Below, one piece after another: positions 50,776 to 59,323 of a stretch of DNA of 64,000 bases (positions are counted from its first letter, which is position 1; the number at the start of each line of letters is the position of its first letter). Under the pieces are notes generated by a model. It worked only from the letters and a program-made list of their open reading frames with translations. It was not told the origin of the DNA and did not search any database. Source of the DNA: Leptospira saintgironsiae (lineage in GTDB: Bacteria; Spirochaetota; Leptospiria; Leptospirales; Leptospiraceae); the NCBI RefSeq assembly GCF_002811765.1, contig NZ_NPDR01000002.1:372001-436000 (forward strand), in the 5' to 3' direction. The position numbers and the translations under genes were made by a program.

Positions 50776-52659
50776 CTAAGATTTTATGAATGTAAATTGA
50801 TCTGAATGTTCTTCCTTATTGCAGAAACGGATCGAAACTTCTTTTTCTCCATTTACTTTCCATTGGATCTTTCCTTTCAACTGATCGACTAACATATTCA
50901 CAAGTTGAAGTCCTAATCCCGGAGAATAATCAGTACGGAATCCTTTCGGAAAAGGAACTCCGTTGTCTGAAACTACTAGGGTTACCCAAGAATCTTCTTT
51001 AAAAAGTCGGATGGAAATTTTACCTTCCTGCTTTTTCGGAAATGCATATTTGAAAATATTAGTTACAAGCTCATTCAAGATAAGTCCGAGAGGGATTGCA
51101 CTTTTTACATCTATCTCCAGATCCTTTAGATCAAGTTGTAAAGAAATCTCATTTGTTTTTTCCTGAAATGCGTTCAGTAAGTTTTCGGTGATCTTTTGAA
51201 TATAACGATCTAATCTCACAGAATGAGAATTATTGGAAGTATATAACATCTCATATAAATTCCCAACGGAATGAATCCGATTTACTAAATTTTCCAAAGT
51301 ATTTTCTAACTTAGAATCAGAAGATCTGGCCGCCTCTATCTCCACGATAGAACTGATCATACTCATACTGTTTTTGACCCTATGTTGGAGTTCCTTATAT
51401 AGATAATCTCTTTCATGGAGATCTTTTGCCAGGGTTTCCAGAGCTTCTTTTGCTTCTGTGATATCGACGCAGGAACCAATAAAACCGGTGAAAACCCCCG
51501 ATTCGTTAGTGATCGGTAGGCCATTGTCTTGGATCCATCTCCAGTCACCGTTTTTGTTTTTTAAACGATAGGTCATACTGAAAGCTTCTCTGTCGTCGAA
51601 ATGGCTGGAATAGGTTTGGAAACATTCTTCCAAATCGTTCGGATGAACGCCTTCAGCCCAACCATCTCCAAACTCTTGCTCCATAGTTCTTCCGGTAAAA
51701 TTCAGCCAGGTTTGGTTAAACCAATTGCATTTTTTATCCAGTCCGGAGACCCAGATCATTACTGGAGCCGCATTCGCAACCGTTTTAAACCTAGATTCAC
51801 TTTCTTTAATATTCTCTATCAAACTATATTCTTTAGAGATATCTCTAAAGACCAAAACAGAACCGATCGTATACCCTTTTTCGGAGCGTATAGGAGCGGA
51901 ATTTTCTGCTACCCTATGTTCTAAACCGGATTTAGAAATGAGTAATACCTGGTTTTCCAAACCCATATTCTTTTCCTTAGGAGTAAGTAGATCTAAGGAA
52001 TTTCTCATTCTTCTTTTGGTTTTAGCGTTTATAATTTTGAAAACTCTTTCAATAGGTTCACCGATAGCTTCTGTTCTAGACCAGCCAGTCAAAGTTTCTG
52101 CAACATAATTCATTTCAGTAATATTACCTAATTCATCCGTGGAGATAACTCCGTCACCAATCGATCTTAATGTAGCTTTTAGAAGTTCTTGGTTTTCTTT
52201 TAAGGACTCTTCACTTCTTTTTAAACGAAGATGAGATTCATACAGCTTGAAAGCCATTTTGATAGAAGCAATTAGAACAGTTTCTCCTGAATCTTTCACC
52301 ACATAACCGTATGAAGTGATCTTCTCCGTTTTTTCAACGATCTCGGGTTCAATATGACTAGAGAGAAATACGATAGGGATGTCCCTTGTTTTTAGAATAC
52401 GAACCGCTGCATCTGTTCCATCTTCTTCCTTTCCTAGATCAATATCCATGAGAACTAGATCGATGGTGTAGTCGTTAGTCGCTATCTGGACAGCTTCATT
52501 TGCAGTGTAAGCGGAGATGACCCTGAACCCATTCTTTTTTAATCTTTGGGTTTCTGAGAGTGCAATGATTGCCTCGTCTTCTACAAGGAGAATGGTTTTC
52601 TTTCTTTCTTCCGGGATGGGGAAGTATTCTCTAAAAATTTTTTCTACAGTCTGGATCAT
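50776..52659 (-). CDS. REC-PAS-PAS-HisKA_2 hybrid sensor kinase
   Basis: A 627-residue cytoplasmic kinase. An N-terminal receiver (about 20-140) has acidic residues in LLVEDEA, the phospho-Asp in LVLMDIDLG and Lys in YVVKDSGE. Two PAS domains follow (about 155-270, GVISTDELGNITEMNYVAE, and 285-405, with a PAC tail RWIQDNGLPITN). The HisKA_2 dimerisation helix has the phosphoacceptor His in LQHRVKNSMSMISSI (about 427), and an HATPase domain closes it (LNELVTNIFKYAFP). Receiver-first architecture means another kinase may control it. A 17-base inverted repeat lies just before the ATG. Confidence 0.9.
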   Translation of the reverse strand: MIQTVEKIFREYFPIPEERKKTILLVEDEAIIALSETQRLKKNGFRVISAYTANEAVQIATNDYTIDLVLMDIDLGKEEDGTDAAVRILKTRDIPIVFLSSHIEPEIVEKTEKITSYGYVVKDSGETVLIASIKMAFKLYESHLRLKRSEESLKENQELLKATLRSIGDGVISTDELGNITEMNYVAETLTGWSRTEAIGEPIERVFKIINAKTKRRMRNSLDLLTPKEKNMGLENQVLLISKSGLEHRVAENSAPIRSEKGYTIGSVLVFRDISKEYSLIENIKESESRFKTVANAAPVMIWVSGLDKKCNWFNQTWLNFTGRTMEQEFGDGWAEGVHPNDLEECFQTYSSHFDDREAFSMTYRLKNKNGDWRWIQDNGLPITNESGVFTGFIGSCVDITEAKEALETLAKDLHERDYLYKELQHRVKNSMSMISSIVEIEAARSSDSKLENTLENLVNRIHSVGNLYEMLYTSNNSHSVRLDRYIQKITENLLNAFQEKTNEISLQLDLKDLEIDVKSAIPLGLILNELVTNIFKYAFPKKQEGKISIRLFKEDSWVTLVVSDNGVPFPKGFRTDYSPGLGLQLVNMLVDQLKGKIQWKVNGEKEVSIRFCNKEEHSDQFTFIKS

Positions 52660-52672
52660 CCCGAGTTTCTCC

Positions 52673-52730
52673 TAACGTAAATTGTGTCAAAGTTTTGACC
52701 AATTTTGTTATTATGACACAATTTACGTTA
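52673..52730. promoter_or_regulatory. 17-base inverted repeat just upstream of the hybrid kinase
   Basis: Perfect arms TAACGTAAATTGTGTCA (52673-52689) and TGACACAATTTACGTTA (52714-52730) are separated by 24 bases. On the minus strand the second arm met by the polymerase ends at the kinase's Shine-Dalgarno GGAG. A possible -10 CATAAT lies at the inner edge of the first arm. It may be a two-site operator or, if transcribed whole, a hairpin that controls ribosome access. Confidence 0.5.
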
Positions 52731-52917
52731 TCCCAAATAAGAGAGCAAGCAAAACTGAAAAATTTAGACTGGCTTCTAATATCTTCGGACTGCGGAAAAT
52801 CTAATGCAAAAGACATAATATTAAGATTTCTTTACATTATTCTGTCGCATTAAAGAGTTTATGTCTTGTTACGAATCTGTTTGTCGAAGAGCCTACATCT
52901 CAAATTTCGGAGAGAAT

Positions 52918-53247
52918 ATGAACGCATTCCAAAAACGAATTTTACCAACTGCGATCTATCTTGGATGTATCTCAATATTTCTCGCAGTGTATTTCTTCTA
53001 TGAAAGATCTTTGATCGGTTTTCCAGACGGACATCTTACGAATCTGGACCACGCATTTCTGTGGCTTTATTTGATCGTTGGTATTCAACATATTTTGAAT
53101 GTGTTTATGTTCATCTACTTTGGGTTAGGCTACGGCTCCAAATGGAAATGGGTCTTCTTCCTTCTGTTCTATTCAGGAAGTATATTTTTATATTTTGGAG
53201 TAGATTGGTTTTTGAGATCGAATTTGGATCACGGAGTGGGTGGGTAG
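52918..53247 (+). CDS. Small three-TM hypothetical membrane protein
   Basis: A 109-residue hydrophobic protein with three spans (ILPTAIYLGCISIFLAVYFF, AFLWLYLIVGIQHILNVFMF and WVFFLLFYSGSIFLYFG). I start at ATG 52918, with GGAGAG upstream; the longer frame from 52861 adds a polar stretch without support. No family recognised. Its stop lies at the left edge of the GC-rich hairpin island, so its terminator may be there. Confidence 0.65.
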   Translation: MNAFQKRILPTAIYLGCISIFLAVYFFYERSLIGFPDGHLTNLDHAFLWLYLIVGIQHILNVFMFIYFGLGYGSKWKWVFFLLFYSGSIFLYFGVDWFLRSNLDHGVGG

Positions 53248-53288
53248 GTAGGGATGTTGGAGATCCTACATGGAATATGCGGGGCGGA

Positions 53289-53355
53289 TCCGAGCAAAGC
53301 TCGGACCAGGCTACTTCGGGTTCGCGCATTCGCGCTCATCCGGGCTTTGCCCGGA
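53289..53355. repeat. GC-rich island with three hairpins left of vapBC
   Basis: Three compact palindromes follow one another: TCCGAGC-AAA-GCTCGGA (53289-53305), GCGC-ATTC-GCGC (53324-53335) and TCCGGGC-TTT-GCCCGGA (53339-53355). The first and third are versions of one another with complementary loops. Base composition is far more GC-rich than the neighbouring genes. No coding potential is evident; it looks like a mobile or repeated palindromic element. Confidence 0.55.
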
Positions 53356-53395
53356 CTACGCCCTGTGTATCCTTTCCGCAGGTGAATTATGAATT

Positions 53396-53440
53396 GACTT
53401 GTAATATATCATGGTATATACCTTGATTACAGGTATATAA
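53396..53440 (+). promoter_or_regulatory. vapBC promoter/operator
   Basis: TTGACT (about 53396-53401) and TATACC with a 17-base spacer form a plausible promoter. The palindrome GGTATATACC (53413-53422) overlaps the -10 box, and a half-copy GGTATATAA (53432-53440) lies directly before the vapB ATG. Antitoxin-toxin complexes usually autoregulate by binding such sites. The ATG lacks a strong Shine-Dalgarno sequence. Confidence 0.5.
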
Positions 53441-53671
53441 ATGCAAACTGCAAAATTATTCATAAATGGAAGAAGCCAAGCAGTAAGATTACCTAAGGAA
53501 TTTCAATTCAAGGGGAATGATGTTTTTATTCAAAAGGTCGGGGAAGCAGTAATCCTTGTGCCGAAGAATAAAGCGTGGAACGTATTCCTTGATGGTCTGA
53601 ACGGTTTTAGTGATGATTTTTTGAACGAAGGAAGGGAGAAACTTTCGGAATCTGAAAGAGAAAGTTTTTAA
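53441..53671 (+). CDS. vapB: VapB-type antitoxin (AbrB-like fold)
   Basis: A 76-residue antitoxin. The N-terminal DNA-binding swapped-hairpin motif KLFINGRSQAVRLPKEFQF is typical of VapB/MazE antitoxins, and a flexible acidic C-terminal part (NEGREKLSESERESF) would wrap the toxin. The stop TAA shares its last base with the vapC ATG (TAATG), so the pair is translationally coupled. Confidence 0.92.
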   Translation: MQTAKLFINGRSQAVRLPKEFQFKGNDVFIQKVGEAVILVPKNKAWNVFLDGLNGFSDDFLNEGREKLSESERESF

Positions 53672-54069
53672 TGTATCTTCTCGATACTAATATTTGCATT
53701 TTTATTATAAAAAAGAAAAATCAAAAGATACTAGATAAACTTAAGAAAAATATGAATAAGGGTTTATTCATATCCTCTTTAACATTGGCAGAATTAGAAT
53801 TTGGTATAGAGAATAGCGAGTATAAAGAAAAAAATAGAGTTTCGTTAATAGAATTTCTGTCAATATTTGAGATCCTTCCTTTTGAACAATCTGATGCACG
53901 GGCATTCGGGATCATTAGAGCAGATCTAAAAAAGACGGGAAATTTGATCGGATCCATCGATATACTGTTAGCTGCTCAATCTCTATCTCGTAATCTTATA
54001 TTCGTTACGAATAATACAAAAGAGTTTAATAGAGTGAAGGATCTTAAAGTAGAAGATTGGTCGGTGTAG
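53671..54069 (+). CDS. vapC: VapC toxin, PIN-domain ribonuclease
   Basis: A 132-residue PIN-domain RNase. Active-site acids are Asp5 (LLDTNICIF), Glu41 (LAELEFGIE) and Asp97 (GSIDILLAAQ), and the C-terminal block FVTNNTKEFNRV is present. VapC toxins cut tRNA-fMet or other tRNAs; a target cannot be chosen. The three acids are intact, so the toxin is probably active. It lies between two GC-rich palindromic islands and close to a tRNA gene. Confidence 0.93.
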   Translation: MYLLDTNICIFIIKKKNQKILDKLKKNMNKGLFISSLTLAELEFGIENSEYKEKNRVSLIEFLSIFEILPFEQSDARAFGIIRADLKKTGNLIGSIDILLAAQSLSRNLIFVTNNTKEFNRVKDLKVEDWSV

Positions 54070-54098
54070 AGATAATCTCTTCGAGTGTCTATCAAGGT

Positions 54099-54253
54099 AA
54101 GGACTTGCCGTTACGCAGTCTCGCATCCTGCTCGACTTGGCTCCACGGCGTCTTTTGCACTCGCTTCGCCATCCTGGCTCGCGGCGCATTTGCGACGCTT
54201 CCTATGGGGCGCTGCAAATGCTTTCGTGCAAAAGCTTCAAGTCCTTCTGGGCC
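54099..54253. repeat. GC-rich island with nested inverted repeats and tRNA 3'-end copies
   Basis: Three nested inverted repeats are present: AAGGACTTG/CAAGTCCTT (54099-54107 and 54238-54246), CTTTTGCAC/GTGCAAAAG (54152-54160 and 54226-54234), and GCATTTGC/GCAAATGC (54186-54193 and 54214-54221). The right end TTCAAGTCCTTCTGGGCC (54236-54253) is an inverted copy of the 3' end of the neighbouring tRNA. AAGGACTTG at the left end is a direct copy of the tRNA T-arm core. GC content is well above the flanks and no open frame shows coding character. Confidence 0.6.
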
Positions 54254-54287
54254 TGATTTAGAAGTATGATTGGGAAAAAGAAAGGAA

Positions 54288-54363
<76 letters not shown>

Positions 54364-54407
54364 GGAGGCTCCATTTTTTGAGGACCGCGCCTCCTAGCAA
54401 GTCGATT

Positions 54408-54908
54408 TTACTGTGGGTTTAAGTAACGGTTCGGATTCGAAAACCACTCTTTTAGATCTTGGCGTTCTTTGTAAAAAGCGATATAGAATGTGTATGCCTT
54501 ATCGTCTTTGCGGAGTAGGAAAAAATAGAGCTGGAGCGGATTTCCGCCAGAATTGTCTTCTTTGGACCAGCGTAGGATCTCCGTCCTCGAAATACTAAAT
54601 TTTTCAGGTGTGGCGCCTGGAAACACCGCTTCTAATACTTTGGTTCCAAGGGTTTCTTCTCCGACTCGGTCGAGTTTTCGCCAGATTGCAAGCCAGGGCT
54701 TGTCTTTGAGTGGAACTGCTCTCCAACGTTTTCTGGATTCAGTGCGGACTAGGGCTTTTTCAGGGAAATCAATTCGGATGAAATCTTCTACAAATGTTTC
54801 TCCAGGTTGATAGACTTTTTGGTCCGGATCCAAAGGAACAGAATCTATGGATATGCTTACAAGTATGAATAAGAACGGAAAAATTCTAGAGAAGGGAAGT
54901 TTGATCAA
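54408..54908 (-). CDS. Exported hypothetical protein
   Basis: A 166-residue protein with a signal peptide (FSRIFPFLFILVSISIDSV). The mature part is charged with many aromatics (RKRWRAVPLKDKPWLAIWRK, LYFFLLRKDDKAYTFYIAFY), suggesting a small beta-rich periplasmic domain. No family recognised. Its start overlaps the preceding exported gene by four bases, so it belongs to the response-regulator/HEAT operon as its last gene. Confidence 0.7.
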   Translation of the reverse strand: MIKLPFSRIFPFLFILVSISIDSVPLDPDQKVYQPGETFVEDFIRIDFPEKALVRTESRKRWRAVPLKDKPWLAIWRKLDRVGEETLGTKVLEAVFPGATPEKFSISRTEILRWSKEDNSGGNPLQLYFFLLRKDDKAYTFYIAFYKERQDLKEWFSNPNRYLNPQ

Positions 54909-55396
54909 AAGATGATTTCCTCTAAGATCAATTCTCTGTATTTGATTAGTTGGAATACTGGGATAGATTGTTTTTCTTTTTTGTCGGCGAGTGTATCTTC
55001 TCCCTTTTTTTTGAATTTTCGAATGGTTTTGTTTTCGAATATGAATATTCCCTGGTATTCTCCTGTAACCTCGTAAGGTGCACCGGGAGCCAGCTTAGAA
55101 ACATATTTTCTTAATCTTCTATCGAATTTATTATCTCTATATTTATAATATAATGTATGTCCGTTCCAATCATAGAATACTACGTAGTTCTCCTTGAGCC
55201 CTTGGTAATATAGTTTAATTGTTTCTGGATAATTGGGAGAAGAATCCGTTAAGGATTCTTTGATATCGAGGGCTCTAGGCTCTTTTAGGGTGATTGTCCC
55301 ACGATAAGTGTTTCCTGCGGGTTCCGCATCCAATCTTCTCCCATCCGATGTAGGTATCAAACAAAGGATCGCGGATAGGAGAAGGAATTGTTTCAT
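54905..55396 (-). CDS. Exported hypothetical protein
   Basis: A 163-residue protein with a signal peptide (QFLLLSAILCLIPTSDG). The mature part has Tyr-rich strands (IKLYYQGLKENYVVFYDWNG, TLYYKYRDNKFDRRLRKYV) and a predicted OB- or lipocalin-like beta pattern (PYEVTGEYQGIFIFENKTI). Not assignable to a family. It overlaps the HEAT gene by one base and the next exported gene by four, which shows tight translational coupling. Confidence 0.7.
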   Translation of the reverse strand: MKQFLLLSAILCLIPTSDGRRLDAEPAGNTYRGTITLKEPRALDIKESLTDSSPNYPETIKLYYQGLKENYVVFYDWNGHTLYYKYRDNKFDRRLRKYVSKLAPGAPYEVTGEYQGIFIFENKTIRKFKKKGEDTLADKKEKQSIPVFQLIKYRELILEEIIF

Positions 55397-56781
55397 TAAT
55401 CGTTTTCCAGATCCTCAGATTCTCCGCCGCTCGGTTTTCCTCCTCCGGAAGAACCACCGCCAGAACCGGATCCGCCACCGCTGCCTCCAGAAGAAGATCC
55501 GCTACCTTCTCCACTTAATGGAACTGGATTGGAACCTTCTCCACCTCCGCCGCTCGGTCTGGATCTTCTGGAAGAAGAAGAGTTAGATCCGCTGCCAGCT
55601 TTTCTAGTGCTTGTATCTTTTGCAGGTTTAGTTTCTGAGCTTGCAGGAACAAAACTTGGATCTAGCTTTTTACGAAGGGTATCTAACGCGTTTTGGGCGG
55701 CACGTTTTACTTTTTCGCTAGGATCTCTTTGCGCTTTATATTCCAAAATTTCGATAACTGCAGGATCTTCTGTTTCCGCTAAATGTTTGATAGCGCGAAG
55801 TCGGACCATCGCATCGTCGTCTCTTGCGAATGAATATAATTCTTCTATAATTTCCTTATCTCCTAAGGAAACGAGGGCAGTGATCGTATGTATCTTGAGT
55901 GCTTGGTAATCTTGGATATCGTTCTTGGATTTTAAGGCGCGGATCTTTTCCAAAAGTTCTCTAAGTGGAGTGATTGCAGCTTCTGATTTGATCTTTCCGA
56001 GTGCGTTTACTGAATAAGCGCGGAGTGTGATCGGTTCTTTTTCGTCTTTTACAGTTGCGATCAGAACATTCTCTATCGAAGACTTTTTTACTTTTCCGAA
56101 ATAAAGAGCGATCTGTGCTCTTACTTCCGGATCGTTAAACTTTTCCTGGAATCGTGCTTCTAATACAGAGAAAGGTTCGTTTGCCTGAGGAAATTCTCCC
56201 AAAGTTTCGATGAGAGCGATCAGGAAATTGGAATTTTTAGTGAAATCCTGGCTTTTGAGTAATTCGGTTAAAACTGGAATTCCAGAATCGAATTTAAGCT
56301 TTTTGACTACATAGACTGCTTCTTTCTGAACATCTTGTTGGTCATGTTTTAATAACGCGATGATCTTATCTTCGAATTGTGTGAGTTTTAGAATTCCAGA
56401 AATTCTAAGAGCATAGATCTTCATGGACCAATCAGGATCCTTGGAAAGGATCACTCCGACTTGGTCATACAATTCTCCTGCGTCTTCTTTTGGAAAATCC
56501 TCTAGTTCTCTAAGAGCACTTGCTCTTTCTTTTGTGGTTCCGTATTTTAAAACCTTATAGAGAACTTCTTTCTTTTTGCGGATCTGTTCTTCTGTATATT
56601 TAGGCCTAGGTGGAGCTTCTTTTGCAGCCAAGGAGCCGAAAGACAACAAACAGAGTACTAGGGAGAACGAGTAAATGTTTCCTAGGGAAATTTTACCGGA
56701 ATGCTTCAGCTGGTTATTCGCCTGTCTGCTGCAGCTTGCGGTTTTCTTCTTCGAGGTCCTTAATTCTTCTGTTAAGCTCAT
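55396..56781 (-). CDS. Exported HEAT-repeat protein with Gly/Ser-rich tail
   Basis: Up to 461 residues. A signal-like segment ([17 protein letters not shown]) precedes about seven HEAT-type repeats ([62 protein letters not shown]), then a low-complexity Gly/Ser tail from about 395. The ATG at 56781 has no Shine-Dalgarno sequence and would overlap the response regulator by 68 bases. The true start is probably a non-ATG codon nearer the signal, for example CTG 56709, so the first 25 or more residues are doubtful. HEAT arrays bind proteins; the partner is unknown. Confidence 0.72.
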   Translation of the reverse strand: MSLTEELRTSKKKTASCSRQANNQLKHSGKISLGNIYSFSLVLCLLSFGSLAAKEAPPRPKYTEEQIRKKKEVLYKVLKYGTTKERASALRELEDFPKEDAGELYDQVGVILSKDPDWSMKIYALRISGILKLTQFEDKIIALLKHDQQDVQKEAVYVVKKLKFDSGIPVLTELLKSQDFTKNSNFLIALIETLGEFPQANEPFSVLEARFQEKFNDPEVRAQIALYFGKVKKSSIENVLIATVKDEKEPITLRAYSVNALGKIKSEAAITPLRELLEKIRALKSKNDIQDYQALKIHTITALVSLGDKEIIEELYSFARDDDAMVRLRAIKHLAETEDPAVIEILEYKAQRDPSEKVKRAAQNALDTLRKKLDPSFVPASSETKPAKDTSTRKAGSGSNSSSSRRSRPSGGGGEGSNPVPLSGEGSGSSSGGSGGGSGSGGGSSGGGKPSGGESEDLEND

Positions 56782-57205
56782 TGACTAAATGTTGATTCTC
56801 CAGGTTCTGCCGGAACTTTTCTATCAAAGATCGGATGTCTTTTGTTAGATCCTCTATGTTCCATGGTTTTTCCACGTATCTGCTCAATCCCCCGAAATTT
56901 ATCGCGTGGATGGCGGAATCCAAACCGGCCTGACCGGTGAGCAGAATTTTGATCGAATCAGGAGACCGTTTATGGACCGATTCCAGAAAATCGGCGCCTT
57001 TCATACCGGGCATCACTTGATCCGTAATGATAACTTCGATCACATAACCGGAAGCTTGGATCTCATCCAATAAGGCAATTGCCTCTTCAGCGCTTCTTGC
57101 GGTTTCGATCTCGTGAGTCTTTCCGAACTCATTATGAAGCTGTTCCTGGAGAGTCTCCAGTACCGACACTTCATCATCGACACAAATAATATAACCTTTA
57201 TTCAT
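56714..57205 (-). CDS. Single-domain response regulator with coiled-coil tail
   Basis: A 163-residue protein. The receiver domain has the acidic pair in [15 protein letters not shown], the phospho-Asp in [17 protein letters not shown], Thr in ILLTGQAG and Lys in [13 protein letters not shown]-terminal helix ([20 protein letters not shown]) forms a coiled coil instead of a DNA-binding domain, so output is by protein contact. It is first in a four-gene operon with the HEAT protein and two exported proteins. No kinase is adjacent. Confidence 0.9.
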   Translation of the reverse strand: MNKGYIICVDDEVSVLETLQEQLHNEFGKTHEIETARSAEEAIALLDEIQASGYVIEVIITDQVMPGMKGADFLESVHKRSPDSIKILLTGQAGLDSAIHAINFGGLSRYVEKPWNIEDLTKDIRSLIEKFRQNLENQHLVNELNRRIKDLEEENRKLQQTGE

Positions 57206-57314
57206 AATCCCTGACCGAAAGGCTGGCCGGTTTCCCGGAACTAGAGAGTTTTGGAGAATTCTCTCGGAATGTCAAGTAGTAGAATCTTCTTCTTGTAGTA
57301 TCTTCGACGCAAAA

Positions 57315-58646
57315 TCAGGTTCTTGGATCTAAAAGTCTAGTTTCTCTGGGAAGAAGGATCTGGATCTCACTCGGAAGTTCCGAAATTCCAGAACAGAGTT
57401 TTCTCCAGTTCTGTCCGGAACCAGGAAAAGAAGAAGGATAACTCTCCAGAGAATTTTCCCAGCCGGAGAATGCCTGCGTCTTGGAGTCGATTTCAGAAAG
57501 AATCTGAATAGGACTCCATTTTTGTAATATTTCTAGGACACTCGTTCTTGTTCTCCATCGAGATTCAGGTGTATATCTCGAATTATATAAACTTCTCTTG
57601 CGATCGATGAAAAACCTGTCGTATCTTTCGTAACCTGTGGACCTGCAGTGTGTTTTTCCTCTTTCTCTTTCGAAACCGAATCCTTTCAATAGAACGGATT
57701 CTGCTCCTAAGGATTGTAGTATTGAAACTGCAAGGCCTGCTACATTGAGGCTAGGATTTTCTAGTATTGGGGCCTTAGGATAAAATTTTGCTCCCAGTAT
57801 CTGGTCCAACGGATGAGTAGAAAGATAGATAATTTTTGGATTTTTGAGGTCGAAGATCCTGCTCGCTCCACCGAACCAAGTGAAGATTGGGATATTCTCG
57901 GGAATATGCTCCGGAAAATGGTAGAATGTTCCAAGCCCGCTATCTATAGAGAGCACTGCATGAGGTTGGATATCGTTTTCTAATAAATATCCAAGTGCTG
58001 TGTCTGAGCTAAGTAAGAACAATTTTTCTTTATTTTGCCGGATCCAATCGATCTCAGATTCTAAATTTGGCGAAGCTCCTACAAAACATCCTATCTTCCC
58101 AGTCTTTGGTGAAAGAGTTTTCCCTAAAATGCGATACGAGTCTGGACTTTCTGAAGATTTTTTCAGATGTTTGAAGAAGTTTCTGACCCAGAGTCTTCCG
58201 TATTCCTGCTTCGCGAGTTTGTTTTGAGAGACAGATTCTTTTTTCTGGAAGAAGGAGAACATCCTTTCGCTCAGATCAGGATAACGTCTGGAATAATTTG
58301 GATGAATGAAAATTCGCAGGTTCTTCGTTGAAGAAGGCATCCATTCTGATCTATCTAATAATTCAAACTTCTCCCAACCGTAATATACTGGAACTCCGCC
58401 TAATTTTTCCTTAAGTTCGGTGCCAACTAGGGTTTCTAGTTCAGAGAATGGTTCGAGTAGAAGTATTTTTGTAGTATCTTCGACAGATTTCAGATAAGAA
58501 ATCGCATGATACCCACAGCCAATCCCAATGATTACTAGGAATTCGTCTTTTTGGAGTGAGTGAGGAATAGAAAGGGAGATTCTCTCTCCCTCTTTGATTG
58601 GATTTTGTGTGGAATGTAGATGGAAGGAGGAATTTTCCTCCTTCAA
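57315..58646 (-). CDS. DUF115/MptE-like protein (motility accessory factor type)
   Basis: A 443-residue soluble protein. The core motif region GCFVGASPNLESEIDWIR, LFLLSSDTALGYLLENDIQPHAV and LSIDSGLG matches DUF115 proteins, known as 6-hydroxymethylpterin diphosphokinase MptE-like and found in flagellin-glycosylation (Maf) loci. N-terminal EFLVIIGIGCGYHAISYL resembles a nucleotide-binding strand-loop. The start is TTG at 58646, with a perfect palindrome over its first codons (58623-58644). A role in glycan or flagellar modification is inference. Confidence 0.75.
   Translation of the reverse strand: MKEENSSFHLHSTQNPIKEGERISLSIPHSLQKDEFLVIIGIGCGYHAISYLKSVEDTTKILLLEPFSELETLVGTELKEKLGGVPVYYGWEKFELLDRSEWMPSSTKNLRIFIHPNYSRRYPDLSERMFSFFQKKESVSQNKLAKQEYGRLWVRNFFKHLKKSSESPDSYRILGKTLSPKTGKIGCFVGASPNLESEIDWIRQNKEKLFLLSSDTALGYLLENDIQPHAVLSIDSGLGTFYHFPEHIPENIPIFTWFGGASRIFDLKNPKIIYLSTHPLDQILGAKFYPKAPILENPSLNVAGLAVSILQSLGAESVLLKGFGFERERGKTHCRSTGYERYDRFFIDRKRSLYNSRYTPESRWRTRTSVLEILQKWSPIQILSEIDSKTQAFSGWENSLESYPSSFPGSGQNWRKLCSGISELPSEIQILLPRETRLLDPRT
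58623..58644. promoter_or_regulatory. Palindrome over the DUF115 gene start containing AAGGAGG
   Basis: Arms GAAGGAGGAA and TTCCTCCTTC around a two-base centre. It overlaps the first codons downstream of the TTG start and includes AAGGAGG on the minus strand. It may act as a hairpin affecting translation or as the end of the upstream rpoZ transcript; a U-run is absent. Confidence 0.4.
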
Positions 58647-58688
58647 ATTCAGAGAACCGTCAGATTGCCGGACAAGCTGGAAGATGGA

Positions 58689-59192
58689 TTAATCCTCGTC
58701 TTCTTTTTCCTTGTCGTCTTCATCCTCATCGTCGTCAGAATCATCATCATCTTCTTCGTCTTCATCCTCGTCGTCATCGGAATCATCTTCCTCTTCGTCG
58801 TAGGATTCTCCCTCTTCACCATCTTCCATATCCATAAGAGGTTTCGCAGCTTCTTCTGGAATGAAATCTTCTTCCATATCTTCTTCTGCGATTGGTGCTT
58901 GAGGAGCTTCGAATAGTCCGTTGAATTGGGAGTAAGTAGCTCCGTTTCCTTGAGCTTCTGCTTCTGTTATCGCTCTTTCTTCTTTAGTTACGTATTTATA
59001 CTGAACTTCTTCGTTTGCGAGTGCAAACATCGCTTGGACGGCAAGTTTGCGTCCTTTGATTTTTTTAGGTAATTCGAGTCTGTCGATTCTATCCAGGATT
59101 TGGAAGCCGGCTACGGCTCTTTCGTACTTGTTTTTTTTGGCCAGTTCAATCAAAGTTACAATATCGAATTCTGAATTCTGGTTCTGGGTCAT
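58689..59192 (-). CDS. rpoZ: Probable RNA polymerase omega subunit with highly acidic tail
   Basis: A 167-residue protein. Residues 12-75 fit the omega pattern: a KYERAVAGFQILDRIDRL helix and the later GRKLAVQAMFALANEEVQYKY, which parallels the ALREIAEG-type helix of omega. Omega assists beta-prime folding. The last 45 residues are almost purely Asp and Glu, which canonical omega lacks. I start at ATG 59192, with AGGA upstream; the longer frame to 59243 looks non-coding. The assignment is moderate and rests on the helix pattern. Confidence 0.6.
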   Translation of the reverse strand: MTQNQNSEFDIVTLIELAKKNKYERAVAGFQILDRIDRLELPKKIKGRKLAVQAMFALANEEVQYKYVTKEERAITEAEAQGNGATYSQFNGLFEAPQAPIAEEDMEEDFIPEEAAKPLMDMEDGEEGESYDEEEDDSDDDEDEDEEDDDDSDDDEDEDDKEKEDED

Positions 59193-59323
59193 TTTGTATT
59201 CCTGAGAGGGGATAGAGGCCTTTGAAACTACCATCATTCTCAATTTCTCTTGTCTGTCAATCCCTTATATCTTTCGTTTATTCCTTGAATTCTGGGGAGA
59301 ATCTTCGATTTTGGTAAACGCCC

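Noticed and set aside
52713..52853. 46-residue ORF upstream of the small membrane protein gene
   Set aside because: Its first codons are one arm of the 17-base inverted repeat, no Shine-Dalgarno sequence is present and the peptide has no recognisable character.
53238..53253. Possible G-quadruplex (GGGTGGGTAGGTAGGG)
   Set aside because: Only three of the four tracts have three G residues and it lies at a gene end without further context.
53061..53426. 121-residue plus-strand frame across the left GC-rich island
   Set aside because: It overlaps the membrane-protein gene out of frame and then reads through hairpins; composition is not coding.
54099..54253. Integron attC-like site
   Set aside because: No RYYYAAC/GTTRRRY core pairs were found and no integrase is present, although the fold is palindromic.
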